Below are positions 8,038 through 16,390 of a stretch of 25,668 bases of DNA, piece after piece (within the stretch, counting starts at the first letter, position 1; every line of letters starts with the position of its first letter). Below the pieces are notes generated by a model that searched no databases, had not been told where the DNA came from, and saw nothing but the letters and a program-made list of their open reading frames with translations. A program made the translations under genes and the position numbers. Source of the DNA: JBDNJM01 sp041687755 (GTDB lineage: Bacteria > Planctomycetota > UBA1135 > GCA-002686595); the NCBI GenBank assembly GCA_041687755.1, contig JBDNJM010000032.1, positions 1 through 25,668 of the forward strand, given 5' to 3'.

Positions 8038-8821
8038 CGGCAGGGTCTCTTGGTCGGCAGCGCTCGTACGTTGCATCACGTGGGCGGTTCCGGAGGGCGC
8101 AGCGGGAGTCGAGGACGGCTTGGTCCTGGGCAGAATGCTCCCAGGAAGCGTGGTTCCACGCCGTCTAGAGGGGTCGTCCGTCTGGGGTCGCGCAGAGTGG
8201 GGCAACTCGACGCGGCCGCTCAGGGTGAGGGCCGTTGCTCGCTCCAGGCAGGGATCATGGCCTTCCTGGAAGCGAAGGTCAGAACAGGCCAGGAGGGCGG
8301 TGGCGGGACGACCGCATCCGTGTGCGCGGTGTGTCCAGGTGGCGGCCCGGAAGAATCCGGTGGCCGCTGCGACACCAGTGCCGACGAGGAACGCCGGCGA
8401 CGTGTGTCAGGGGGTGCGAGGCACGCCGGAGGGGAAGGAGGCTGGAGGCTTGGGCTCTCGGCTGCGTGTGGACGGCATCACGGATCCTGAGTGACGTGCG
8501 GTGGGTCGTTGGCAGCAGGGCCACCGACCCAAAAGGGGACAACTTGTGAACAACCGGTGCATAGCGAGCAGTCGGTTGAAACGCGCCGGTGGCGCGCTGG
8601 GAGCACGGATGCTTGAGTTGCCCGGCGAGTTCGTCGCGTCGATGTGGTTCCGATCCGGCCATGGGGCGCTCAAAAACAGGTTTGAAGCGCGCGGTGCCGC
8701 TCGGAGTTCTGCGTTCGACTCGTTCGGGTGGACGCGCGTATTAGAGGCAGGCGCGCCGGTTTGGTCAACGGACGTTGAAGGAAACTCGACACGTTCTCGA
8801 ATGAGCGCGGTCGGCGTCGCG
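8038..8821 (-). promoter_or_regulatory. dnaA upstream region with degenerate DnaA boxes
   Basis: About 780 bp between the cysteine desulfurase stop and dnaA contain no recognisable gene; the frames present are low-complexity. On the minus strand TTGTTCACA (8553-8545) differs from the DnaA box at two positions. It is closely followed by TTGTCCCCT, also box-like, and a TGTGGACGG core lies at about 8467-8475. Such sites upstream of dnaA could serve DnaA autoregulation or a second origin sub-region. No convincing -35/-10 pair is seen. Confidence 0.35.
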
Positions 8822-9991
8822 TCAGGCGTGCAACGCGCGTAATATTCGCGTAATAGTTCGCGCGGCATGTAGCAACTCGTCGGCTCCGGTTGCAGGCCCG
8901 AACGAGAGGCGCAGGCCCGCGCGCGCTTCTTCTTCTGTCCGTCCGAGTGCGCGCAAGACAGGACTTGGTTCCACCGCGCCTGACGCGCACGCGGAGCCCG
9001 CCGATACTTCGATGCCCTCGAGGTCTAGGCGCGTGACGAGCACGCGTCCGTCGGTCCCGGGGAGGTGCACGTTCAAGGTGTTTGGAAGGCGGTCTGATGC
9101 TTCTGCGTTGGGGCCGTTCAGCCGAATGTTCGGGAGGTCTTTTTGCAGGTGGCTCCAGAACGTCTCGAGGCGCTGGCGTTGGCGCGCTCGATCGCGGACC
9201 TCACGCTCCACGCTCAACTCGAACGCGAGGGCTGCGGCTGCGATGCCCACGGCATTTTCTGTGCCCGCGCGACGCCCTTGCTCTTGTTCACCGCCCCGCA
9301 GGAGCGCTTCGGGGGCGCGTTGTGCGTTGAGAACGGCCAGGACTCCCACGCCGACCGGACCGCCCGCCTTGTGAGCAGAGAAAGAAGCGAGGTCCACGCC
9401 CCACTCGGCAGGCGCGACCGCGCACTTGCCAGGTGTCTGAACAGCGTCGGTGTGGAACGTCGGCCGGCGCGCGCCGCTCGCGCGCAAAAGCTCTGAGATG
9501 GCGACCAGAGGCTGCAGCGTGCCGATTTCGTTGTTCGCTGCCATGACGCTCACCAGGGCAGTGCGCGGGTCGCAGGCCGCGCGCTCCACATGCTCCAGGG
9601 CGACTCGGCCAACGGCGTCCACGGGCAGGACCGTGAGCGGGCGGCCGGCAGCACGGGCCGCGCGGCCGGCTTCTAGCACCGCGGAGTGCTCCACGGCGCT
9701 GACGGCCAGGCCGCGCCAGGACCGCTCGCGCGCCAGGCTGCCCGCGATTGCCGTGGCGTTGGACTCCGTTCCACCCGACGTGAACACCACTTGGTCCTCG
9801 TGCAGCCCTAGTGCGGCGGCCGTGCGCTCGCGGGCTTCGTCGATGAGCTGGCGCGCACGGCGGCCGGAGGCGTGCAGGCTCGACGGGTTGCCCAGGTGCC
9901 CTGCGGCGCGTTCGGCGTTCAGTTCGCCGAGCAACTGCTGCACCTCCGGTAGCAGAGGGGAGGTCGCGTTGTAGTCGAGGTGGACGCGCAT
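8822..9991 (-). CDS. Cysteine desulfurase (NifS/IscS family, class V aminotransferase fold)
   Basis: This 389-aa PLP enzyme would convert cysteine to alanine and enzyme-bound persulfide, feeding Fe-S clusters, thiolated tRNA or selenium metabolism. Counted from ATG 9991, landmarks are VHLDYNATSPLLP (3-15), TSGGTESNA (71-79), AVEHSAV with the PLP-stacking His (99-105), HTDAVQTPGK (180-189), the Schiff-base Lys208 in SFSAHKAGGP, RAGTEN (241-246) and the catalytic loop SAGSACASG with Cys335. The short loop-type active site suggests the NifS/IscS group, but which member cannot be said. A TTG at 10021 extends the frame by 10 residues; the ATG is preferred because the family begins right before YLDNAAT-like sequence. 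It follows bshA by about 50 bp, so probably shares its transcript. Confidence 0.92.
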   Translation of the reverse strand: MRVHLDYNATSPLLPEVQQLLGELNAERAAGHLGNPSSLHASGRRARQLIDEARERTAAALGLHEDQVVFTSGGTESNATAIAGSLARERSWRGLAVSAVEHSAVLEAGRAARAAGRPLTVLPVDAVGRVALEHVERAACDPRTALVSVMAANNEIGTLQPLVAISELLRASGARRPTFHTDAVQTPGKCAVAPAEWGVDLASFSAHKAGGPVGVGVLAVLNAQRAPEALLRGGEQEQGRRAGTENAVGIAAAALAFELSVEREVRDRARQRQRLETFWSHLQKDLPNIRLNGPNAEASDRLPNTLNVHLPGTDGRVLVTRLDLEGIEVSAGSACASGAVEPSPVLRALGRTEEEARAGLRLSFGPATGADELLHAARTITRILRALHA

Positions 9992-10040
9992 GTCGGGCGT
10001 TCGTCGGTAGGTTGAAGGCAAGAAGCGGCCGCAATGCGTT

Positions 10041-11252
10041 TCAGGCGCCCAGGGCGTGCTCGGCGATGCGGTCGAGGATACTGCGGCCGGCTTCCGGTCC
10101 GTGGTGGATCAGAGCGTACTGCGCGGCCCGCGATCCGCGCTCGGCAACGAGGGCGGGGGCCTCGGCGACCTCCACTAGGGCCGCGGCCAGTGCGCGCTCG
10201 AGCCCCGCTCCGTCGAGCTCACCGGGCACGAGCCAACCGCGCGTCGAGGTCGCTGCTGGAGTTCCTTGGCTAGGGTGACCCATGAGTTCCGGCAGGCCTC
10301 CGACTGCCGGAGCGACGACGGGAAGCCCGCGTGCCAGCGCCTCGAGGGCGACCAGCGAGAAGGACTCGTAGCGGCTCGCGATCAGCAGCACATCTGTGGC
10401 CTGCCAGATGTGCTCGGCGAGGGGTTCGGGGGCCCGGATTCGGATGCGACGGCCGTGTGGAGAACCGAGGGCCATGCGCTGGCAGGCGGGGCCCTCTGGG
10501 CCCTCGCCGAGGAGCTCGAGGCTCAGCTCGGTGCCCCGGGGCGCCAGCGCGGCCGCGGCTCGCAGGGCGGCGGCGATCGCGAGCGTTGGACGCTTGACCG
10601 GGCGTAGGCTGCCGGCGACTAGGACGCGCAGGCGATGGGGGTTGCTCCGCGGGACAGCCTCCCGGAAGAATCCGTCTGGAAGGAAGTTGGGGGTGACTAA
10701 GACTCCCTTCAGCCCAAGGCCTCCGGACTGCGCCCGTGCGAGCAGGGACTCGCTTGGCACGGTGACAACCGCGCCCTCGAGTGCTCGCCGTAGGGCGAAG
10801 GCGCGTAGGCGCCGCGCGGTCGGGAGTATGGGCCCTAGCTCGGGAGCGCCCACAGCCTGGAGGAGATCGCTTCCGTGCAGGGTCACGACGCGGGCTGGGA
10901 CTGGGAGGCTCTCGGCAGCCGCGAAGTCGGTTAACTGACGTGCAATTTCACCGTGAGGGAAGGCGAAGTGGGCGTGTACCAGATCGAAGGGCTGATCGGC
11001 ATGCCGGGTCGCCACGGCCTCCGATCCCGCGCCGTCGGCGGTGCGCCCTCCGGGGAGCGGCCAGGGCCGAGAGCCCCAGACATGCAGGGGGACTTCGCGG
11101 GGGCGCAAGTCGTGGGGGACGTCGTGCTCGCAGAACAGTTCGACGCGCTGGCCCCGCTCTGCCGCGAGCGCTGCCTGGAGCAGGGCGACCCGGGTCGAGC
11201 CTCCGAACCCGCCCCGCGCGAGCAGCGCGATGGCGGGACCCCCGGGGCTCAT
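10041..11252 (-). CDS. bshA: Probable BshA: N-acetylglucosaminyl-malate synthase (GT4 glycosyltransferase)
   Basis: This 403-aa GT-B glycosyltransferase matches BshA, which joins GlcNAc from UDP-GlcNAc to L-malate, the first step of bacillithiol synthesis. Visible features are a glycine-rich N-terminal loop (GGFGGST, 14-20), VHAHFAFPHGEIA (92-104), VVTLHGSD (122-129), PNFLPDGFF (188-196) and the GT4 E-x7-E motif in YESFSLVALEALARGLPVV (295-313) followed by GGLPEL. The HAHFAFPH and TLHGSD segments are more BshA-like than generic GT4. bshB1 and bshC in the same minus-strand block make the call much stronger. Its ATG overlaps the parA stop by ATGA, implying coupled translation. A different sugar-donor specificity cannot be excluded from sequence alone. 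Confidence 0.8.
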   Translation of the reverse strand: MSPGGPAIALLARGGFGGSTRVALLQAALAAERGQRVELFCEHDVPHDLRPREVPLHVWGSRPWPLPGGRTADGAGSEAVATRHADQPFDLVHAHFAFPHGEIARQLTDFAAAESLPVPARVVTLHGSDLLQAVGAPELGPILPTARRLRAFALRRALEGAVVTVPSESLLARAQSGGLGLKGVLVTPNFLPDGFFREAVPRSNPHRLRVLVAGSLRPVKRPTLAIAAALRAAAALAPRGTELSLELLGEGPEGPACQRMALGSPHGRRIRIRAPEPLAEHIWQATDVLLIASRYESFSLVALEALARGLPVVAPAVGGLPELMGHPSQGTPAATSTRGWLVPGELDGAGLERALAAALVEVAEAPALVAERGSRAAQYALIHHGPEAGRSILDRIAEHALGA

Positions 11253-12169
11253 GCGGAATCCGAGCTCGTGTCTTCGACAGCGGTCGGCGTCGAAGTGGCG
11301 GGGATCGTGCCCTCAACAGAGGGCTCAGCGGGGGCCCTCTGCGGGGTCACGGTGCCGATGGGCTCGACGCCGACTACCCCGCGACGCTCTTGCTCGATGA
11401 CTTCCTCGGCTAGCTCGCGGTAGTCGCGGGCGCCGTTGGAGTCGGGCGCGTATTCGAAGATGCTCTGCCCGAACGAGGGGGCTTCGGCCAGCTTGACGTT
11501 GTTAGCGATCGCGCGCCGGAAGCACTGGGCGGGGAAGTATTGGCGCAACTCGGCGAGGACCTCGCGGCCGAGGCGCAGGCGGCTGTCGTACTGGCAGGGG
11601 ATGATTCCGGTGACTTGGAGCGCCGGGTTGAGCTGCTCGCGGATCAGTTGGACGACTTCCAGGAGGCGCGTCATGCCCTGCAGTGCGAGGAACTGGGTCT
11701 GTAGGGCGACGAACACCTCGCGCGCCGCGACCAGGGCGTTGATCGAGAGCAGGCCGAGGGCGGGGGGGCAGTCGAAGATTACGTACTCGGCCGGCTCGAC
11801 CCCGTGCCGGGCGAGCTCTTCACGCTCCCACAGGTCAATGGCGCGCCGTAGGACGGACTCGCGCTGTTCGACGGTCGCAAGCTCCAGTTCGGCTCCCGAC
11901 AGGTCGATCGTCGTGGGCACGACACGCAAACCCTTGTGGGACGTGGGGTAGAGCGCCTCGTCCATGCGGTGCGTTCCCCCGAGCACGCCGTAGCTGGACG
12001 GCACGCCGCGCTCGACTTCGACCCCGAGATGCGTGGACAGGTTGCCCTGGGGGTCCAGGTCCACGAGCACGACACGCCGTCCGGCGCGCGCGAGGGCGGC
12101 GCCGAGGTTGACGGCGGTGGTGGTCTTGCCCACGCCACCCTTCTGGTTGACCAAAGCGATTCGACGCAT
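11249..12169 (-). CDS. parA: Chromosome-partition ATPase ParA (Soj-like)
   Basis: This 306-aa deviant-Walker ATPase has KGGVGKTTTAVNLG (10-23, with Lys10 and Lys15), Walker A' VVLVDLDPQGNLSTHLG (33-49) and Walker B YVIFDCPPALGLLS. It has no N-terminal DNA-binding extension, so it is the short Soj type that works with ParB and parS in origin segregation and, in some species, with DnaA. About 45 residues at the C-terminus are Pro/Thr/Ser-rich and appear lineage-specific. Unusually, parB is not next door; it lies 11.7 kb away on the other strand (23847). parA instead overlaps bshA by 4 bp. The ATG at 12169 fits the conserved N-terminus exactly. Confidence 0.93.
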   Translation of the reverse strand: MRRIALVNQKGGVGKTTTAVNLGAALARAGRRVVLVDLDPQGNLSTHLGVEVERGVPSSYGVLGGTHRMDEALYPTSHKGLRVVPTTIDLSGAELELATVEQRESVLRRAIDLWEREELARHGVEPAEYVIFDCPPALGLLSINALVAAREVFVALQTQFLALQGMTRLLEVVQLIREQLNPALQVTGIIPCQYDSRLRLGREVLAELRQYFPAQCFRRAIANNVKLAEAPSFGQSIFEYAPDSNGARDYRELAEEVIEQERRGVVGVEPIGTVTPQRAPAEPSVEGTIPATSTPTAVEDTSSDSA

Positions 12170-12595
12170 GGGTGCGAGTGTAGCTCCCGATGGTGGGACA
12201 CCCCAGGCTCAGGCGGTGCAGGTCGACGAGATCCTCCGGTCCGCCCCGCCAGGCAGCTCGCGCGCTCGCCTGCCGACAAATCTCGCCGGGGCCGGAGAGT
12301 CGCCTCTCTTCGTCCCGAAGGGGGTCTAGATGACAGTCAAGCTCAGGCCTCGACTGGGGTCGAAGGCGCAGGCCAGGTTTTTCGGGGAGGCCCAGGCGGC
12401 AAATGACTGGAGGAGGCGCGGGCCTGGACGCCGATGCGACCCGGGCGGCGACGACCGGCCTGAACCTGTTCGCCGATCGCTTCGGCGTCCTGTTGGGGCC
12501 GGGGCGCCGGGACGAGGCGGTCACCGCCGGCGAACTCGTGAGGTTTAGGCACGATGGTCGGCACAGCGCCTCGCTTCACGGGCAAGCGGCGTGCC
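12170..12595. other. 426-bp gap between bshB1 and parA
   Basis: No recognisable gene. A minus frame of 80 codons starting with GTG at 12585, just after bshB1, and a plus frame around 12403-12545 with very high G/C at third positions both look partly coding, yet neither product is recognised and they overlap each other. The plus frame runs antisense into bshB1. The region probably holds the parA promoter, but I see no clear -35/-10 elements. It separates two otherwise tight blocks (pyrF-bshC-bshB1 and parA-bshA). Confidence 0.4.
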
Positions 12596-13330
12596 TCAGA
12601 GGCCGAGGCCGAGCCAGCCCACCTGGAGCACGTGCGGGCCCGCGTGGAGCAGCGCTTCTGCGTGTTCGCCGGCGATGTCGTGGGCGAGATCGCGAGCGCG
12701 CACGTCGATGCGTTCGACCAGACCCGGTCCGGTGATGCGTCCGGGGACCCTGGCGCCGGGGCCAGGAGTGAGCTGGGAGGCGTGGCAGCGAACCGCGTCG
12801 AGCTTCGTCGCGAACGTGTCGCTGACGTCGATCAGCAGGACGCCCGGAGGACCCGCGAGCGCTGGAGGGTCGGCCAAAGTGTAGTGCAGCAGCCGCGCGG
12901 GCCGGTGGGCGGGGGGTGCGTCCGGTGCGAGCTTGCCCACCCCGGCCGCGAACACGCCGTCGATGGCCAGCTGGCCCGCCGCGCGGTGGTCGGGGTGTGG
13001 GTCGCTGGTCCAGGGTGCGAGCAGGAGCCGCGGGCGGAGCTCGCGGAGCCTGCAGGCTACGGCCTCGCGCTCGGCGACGCCGGCGATGAGCCGCGCGTCG
13101 GGGAGCCGCAGATTGCCGCGCCACGCCAGGCCAAGGGCTTCGGCCGCGGCCGCGGCCTCGGCGGCGCGGACCTCCGGCGTTCCTCGCGAGCCCATCTCGC
13201 CTGCGGTCAGGTCGAGCACGCCGGTGCGCAGGCCGCGGCGGGCGGCGAGCGCGAGGAAGCCTCCGATGCCGACCTCGACGTCGTCGGGGTGGGCGCCGAT
13301 CGCGAGCACGTCGAGGTGGGGCAGCATCAT
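12596..13330 (-). CDS. bshB1: BshB1: N-acetylglucosaminyl-malate deacetylase
   Basis: This 244-aa Zn-dependent LmbE/PIG-L-type deacetylase removes acetate from GlcNAc-malate, the second step of bacillithiol synthesis. The zinc and catalytic motif is AHPDD (13-17), the second metal motif HPDH is at 112-115, and LTAGEMGSRGTPEVRAAEAA (41-60) is the stretch that marks the BshB1 group among PIG-L deacetylases. TSDPHPDHRAAGQL (108-121) and SDTF-x-KLDA follow. Length is normal. Its first ATG overlaps the bshC stop (ATGA), so the two are translationally coupled; a second ATG follows immediately. The neighbours bshC and bshA support the specific assignment. Confidence 0.9.
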   Translation of the reverse strand: MMLPHLDVLAIGAHPDDVEVGIGGFLALAARRGLRTGVLDLTAGEMGSRGTPEVRAAEAAAAAEALGLAWRGNLRLPDARLIAGVAEREAVACRLRELRPRLLLAPWTSDPHPDHRAAGQLAIDGVFAAGVGKLAPDAPPAHRPARLLHYTLADPPALAGPPGVLLIDVSDTFATKLDAVRCHASQLTPGPGARVPGRITGPGLVERIDVRARDLAHDIAGEHAEALLHAGPHVLQVGWLGLGL

Positions 13331-14979
13331 TCGGTTGCGGGCTCCCCTTCGGGTCCCGGCGTGTTCGGAAGGCGAACGACGAGATGTTCGGTGGGCAAGG
13401 GGTCGAGCTGCTCATAGAGCGCGTCGATCCAATCGTCGCCGAAGGCGATCACGTACTGCAGCGCAGTGAGGCGTCGTTCCTGGGGTGCGCCGCGGGGGTA
13501 CCAGCTGTTCAGCAGTCGGCGCAGGTGGCGTTGGTCTTTGCCGGTGCGATTCTTCTGCACGCGCTCGACCTTGCGCGCGACCGCCTCGACCAGCTTCGCC
13601 GCGCGTCGCGTGGATTGGCGCAGGCGCATGCTCAGCGCGCGGTCCAGCTCGCTGAGCGGCTTGCGCTCCTCGTCCATGGCAGCGGTGAACTCTGCGGTGA
13701 TGGCAAGGATGCGATCGGCGATGGGGTCAGAGGTTTGCCCATTCTCGGTGGTGGCCTCGAGTTTCCCGCGCGACTGCAGAACGTCGGCAACGTGTACGCC
13801 TGCCTTGGTCGCGGAGGCGTCAGCCGCAGGACTGACGAGGGTGGCGGAGAGGCGCGGCACGAACACTGGCGTGGGCAGTCCGGCGCGCCGGCGCAGCTCG
13901 GGTAGCAGGGCGTGGTAGGCGAGTTCTCCGTGTCCGCCGACGTACGCGACCGTCGGGAGGCAGAGGTCTTGGACGAGCGGGCGCAGCAGGGCGCCGGGCG
14001 ACCAATCGTGCTCCCGCGCGGTCATCTCGCCGGCCAGCTCCGTGGCGGTGCGCGAGCCCGGCTCGTTCCCGTAGCGGAACCCGCCCTCAACCCAGCGCAG
14101 CGGGTGGCGCCCGTCGGATCCGTGCAGAAAGACCCAGGCGTGCTCCTCAAACTTCGCGTCGCCGAGCCCGAGATTCTCGAGCCGTTTTTCGGCGCCGGCC
14201 ACGGCCTCGGCGACATCGAGCGGAACGAGCTTCGCGAGCGCGCGGGTTGCGCCGGGGCGCAAGTCGCCGGGCTCCACGACGAGGAGACCTAGGTGCCCGA
14301 GCAAGTCGGTCATGATGCGCGTGAAGCCTGTCGAGAGCGGCTCTCCGGCGCGCGGTGCGAAGCGCTCGATCGTGGCATCCCGGGACGCGCGCTTCGGCAG
14401 TAGGTGCCGGATGTTCTCGATGAAGGCGTTCAGCCGGTGGCGTTCCTCGTCGACCACGACGCGAGAGTAGGGCTGCCGTCCGGAGCCGAGGCCGGCGAGG
14501 CTCGCGCGGGTCACGTCCAGGTGCCGGTTCAGCGCGTAGGCGTGGTTGACCTCAGAGAGGTCGTGATCGTCGGCGTGGTTCCAGAAGATTGGGACCACGG
14601 GCCGACCGAAGCGTTGCTCGAGTGCTGCCGCGAGTCGGCAGGCGTGCAGCGCCTTGTAGAGGTTGTAGAGCGGGCCGCCGACGAGCCCGGGCTGTTGTCC
14701 GCAGACGACGGCGAGCGAGCGCGGGTCGCTGAGCTTCTCGAGGGAGCGGGCGACGCCCACCGGCGAGCCGGCGGACCGCTCCTGCAGGCGTTCCACGAGC
14801 TCGAGGCGCTCGACGAACAGATCGAGATCGTCGCGATCGACCTCCGGGATTTGCTCGAGGCGCGCGGGCACGATTAGGCCTGGTGCGACGTTGCTCGCAG
14901 GCCGCTCGCTCAGGAGTCGTCTCGAGAGCGGCGACAGGCCCAGCACGTCGGCGGGCAGGAACTCGAGTTCGACCGTCAC
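13327..14979 (-). CDS. bshC: BshC: putative bacillithiol synthase (cysteine-adding enzyme)
   Basis: This 550-aa protein matches BshC, which adds cysteine to glucosaminyl-malate to complete bacillithiol. Recognisable family segments are VVCGQQPGLVGGPLYNLYKAL (91-111), PIFWNHADDHDLSEVNH (130-146), a LRPLVQDLCLPTVAYVGGHGELAYHALLPEL block in the second third, and a charged coiled-coil C-terminal part (SMRLRQSTRRAAKLVEAVARKVERVQKN). The core is a modified nucleotidyl-transferase-like Rossmann domain with an inserted helical region. Length is close to the usual 540 aa. It starts 16 bp after pyrF and overlaps bshB1 by 4 bp, making a pyrF-bshC-bshB1 operon. The reaction is assigned from genetics in Bacillus; the biochemistry in this lineage is inferred. 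Confidence 0.92.
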   Translation of the reverse strand: MTVELEFLPADVLGLSPLSRRLLSERPASNVAPGLIVPARLEQIPEVDRDDLDLFVERLELVERLQERSAGSPVGVARSLEKLSDPRSLAVVCGQQPGLVGGPLYNLYKALHACRLAAALEQRFGRPVVPIFWNHADDHDLSEVNHAYALNRHLDVTRASLAGLGSGRQPYSRVVVDEERHRLNAFIENIRHLLPKRASRDATIERFAPRAGEPLSTGFTRIMTDLLGHLGLLVVEPGDLRPGATRALAKLVPLDVAEAVAGAEKRLENLGLGDAKFEEHAWVFLHGSDGRHPLRWVEGGFRYGNEPGSRTATELAGEMTAREHDWSPGALLRPLVQDLCLPTVAYVGGHGELAYHALLPELRRRAGLPTPVFVPRLSATLVSPAADASATKAGVHVADVLQSRGKLEATTENGQTSDPIADRILAITAEFTAAMDEERKPLSELDRALSMRLRQSTRRAAKLVEAVARKVERVQKNRTGKDQRHLRRLLNSWYPRGAPQERRLTALQYVIAFGDDWIDALYEQLDPLPTEHLVVRLPNTPGPEGEPATE

Positions 14980-14995
14980 CTCAGCAACCGCAGCG

Positions 14996-15886
14996 CTAGC
15001 GCAGGGCGCCGCGGAGGTCGGCGATCATGCCGTCAAGCGCTCGGCTGGCGGCCTGTTTCCAGTCGCCCTCCGAGTCCTTGCGGTACGCGAACGAAATGCC
15101 GCGCGAGGAAGCGACCAGCGCGCCCCGGCCACCAGGCAGGAAGGCGTCCACGACGTCCTTGGCGCCCGCGCCCTGGGCGCCGTAGCCCGGCAGCAGCAGG
15201 AAGTTGTTCGGCATCAGCCGCCGCCAGCGCATGAGTTGCTCGGGGTGCGTCGCGCCGGTCACGGCACCGAAAGAGCTGATTCCGCGATCTCCAACGTGGC
15301 GCAGACCGAGGCGGTGCACGACGCGCGCAACACGCTCGGCGAGCGGCGGGTCGCCGAAGCCTTGAAAGGTGGAACTCTCGGGGTTCGAGGTCCGCACGAG
15401 CACGAATATCCCGGCACGTGCCTCGTCGCAGACATCCGCGAACGGCTCCAGCGTGTCCGGTCCCAGGTAGGGATTGACCGTGATCGCGTCGCACGTCCCG
15501 GAAGCGCCTGCCCCGACCGGCGCAAGGTGGGCGCGCGCGTAGGCGGCGGCGGTGCTGGCGATGTCGCCGCGCTTGACGTCCCCGATCACAAGGAGGCCGG
15601 CGGCACGCCCGGCGTCGACGACGTCCTCGAACGCGCGCACGCCGTCGGCACCAAGCTGTTCGAAGAACGCCGACTGGGGCTTGATGGCCGGCACGCGCCC
15701 GGCGGCGAGCTCCACCATTTGGAGCCCGAACTGCCTCACGGCGTCAGCGCGCTCCGCCCGCGGGACCGAGGGGTCGGCCGCCTTAGCGAAGGGTTCCGGG
15801 AGCAGCTCGAGGTGGGGGTCGATGCCGAGCAGAACGGGGTTTCCGGCGGCCTCGATGGCGGCGTCGAGTCGGTCTCCGAAGTTCAT
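14996..15886 (-). CDS. pyrF: Orotidine 5'-phosphate decarboxylase, type 2 (long form)
   Basis: This 296-aa TIM-barrel enzyme decarboxylates OMP to UMP, the last step of pyrimidine synthesis. It has the long type 2 form, with VLLGIDPHLELLPEPF (18-33), the substrate-binding AIKPQSAFFEQLG (67-79) and the catalytic D-x-K-x-x-D array in LLVIGDVKRGDIASTAAAYA (98-117; D103, K105, D108), then VNPYLGPDTLEPF, LVRTSNPES and LLPGYGAQGA for phosphate binding. I start it at ATG 15886, where the conserved F-x-D-R-L begins; the frame stays open upstream to 16063 but that part is not conserved-looking. It is first in an operon with bshC and bshB1; UDP-GlcNAc, the sugar donor for BshA, derives from UMP, a possible metabolic link. 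Confidence 0.95.
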   Translation of the reverse strand: MNFGDRLDAAIEAAGNPVLLGIDPHLELLPEPFAKAADPSVPRAERADAVRQFGLQMVELAAGRVPAIKPQSAFFEQLGADGVRAFEDVVDAGRAAGLLVIGDVKRGDIASTAAAYARAHLAPVGAGASGTCDAITVNPYLGPDTLEPFADVCDEARAGIFVLVRTSNPESSTFQGFGDPPLAERVARVVHRLGLRHVGDRGISSFGAVTGATHPEQLMRWRRLMPNNFLLLPGYGAQGAGAKDVVDAFLPGGRGALVASSRGISFAYRKDSEGDWKQAASRALDGMIADLRGALR

Positions 15887-16390
15887 GGGAGGAGAGCTTA
15901 GCGATTGGGGGCGCGGGTGCGGGGCGCGCTCGGGGCGACAATGGGCTTGGCCATCCACAACCCCCGCCCACCCACGGGGATCGCCCCGCCCGCCGAAAGT
16001 GTCGCCGTTTCTCTCTAATTCAACTCTCAGCACCCTGAACGGCACCTTTCCCGGCTCGCCCAACGGACCCTCCTTCCATGCTTCGGGTCTGCCGTCGGGG
16101 CTGCGGAGCCGGCCTAGGTCGGCCGGACCGAATCGTCACCGTGCAGGGGGCTGCGCACGCACGTCGACTCACCCACCCTGCCACCCGACCATGTTGTTGC
16201 CGATCTGACCGCGAACGAACGGCAGCGTTCAACTAAGCAGTTGGTGATCGGCGCGCAGCGCGGCGAGGTTGAGCACCTGCTCCGGCGTGCGCCGACGCAA
16301 GTCGTACTCGGCGACCTCCATGCGCCAGGTCCCGGACGTAACGAATCGAGACCGAGAACCCGTGCGCTCCCCGCGGCGGTCGTGTCGTGG
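15887..16390. other. Non-coding region between EamA gene and pyrF
   Basis: About 500 bp without a recognised gene; it should contain the pyrF operon promoter. CCATCCACA (15951-15959) matches a DnaA box at 7 of 9 positions and is probably chance. The inverted repeat CCGGCC-TAGGTC-GGCCGG near 16108-16126 could help end EamA transcription. A 30-codon minus-strand ORF (16321-16229) is listed separately. Confidence 0.4.
16229..16321 (-). CDS. Possible short ORF or gene remnant, 30 codons
   Basis: An ATG at 16321 opens MEVAEYDLRRRTPEQ, continuing to VLNLAALRADHQLLS before a TGA. The frame is the same as that of the EamA gene upstream and is open back to the EamA stop codon, so it could be the tail of a longer ancestral protein or an unrelated remnant. 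Composition (amphipathic, helical) is protein-like, unlike the surrounding DNA. I do not recognise it, and it may not be expressed. Confidence 0.2.
   Translation of the reverse strand: MEVAEYDLRRRTPEQVLNLAALRADHQLLS

Noticed and set aside
15951..15959. CCATCCACA, a 7/9 match to a DnaA box upstream of pyrF
   Set aside because: It is a single degenerate site far from dnaA/dnaN with no AT-rich or trio-like context.
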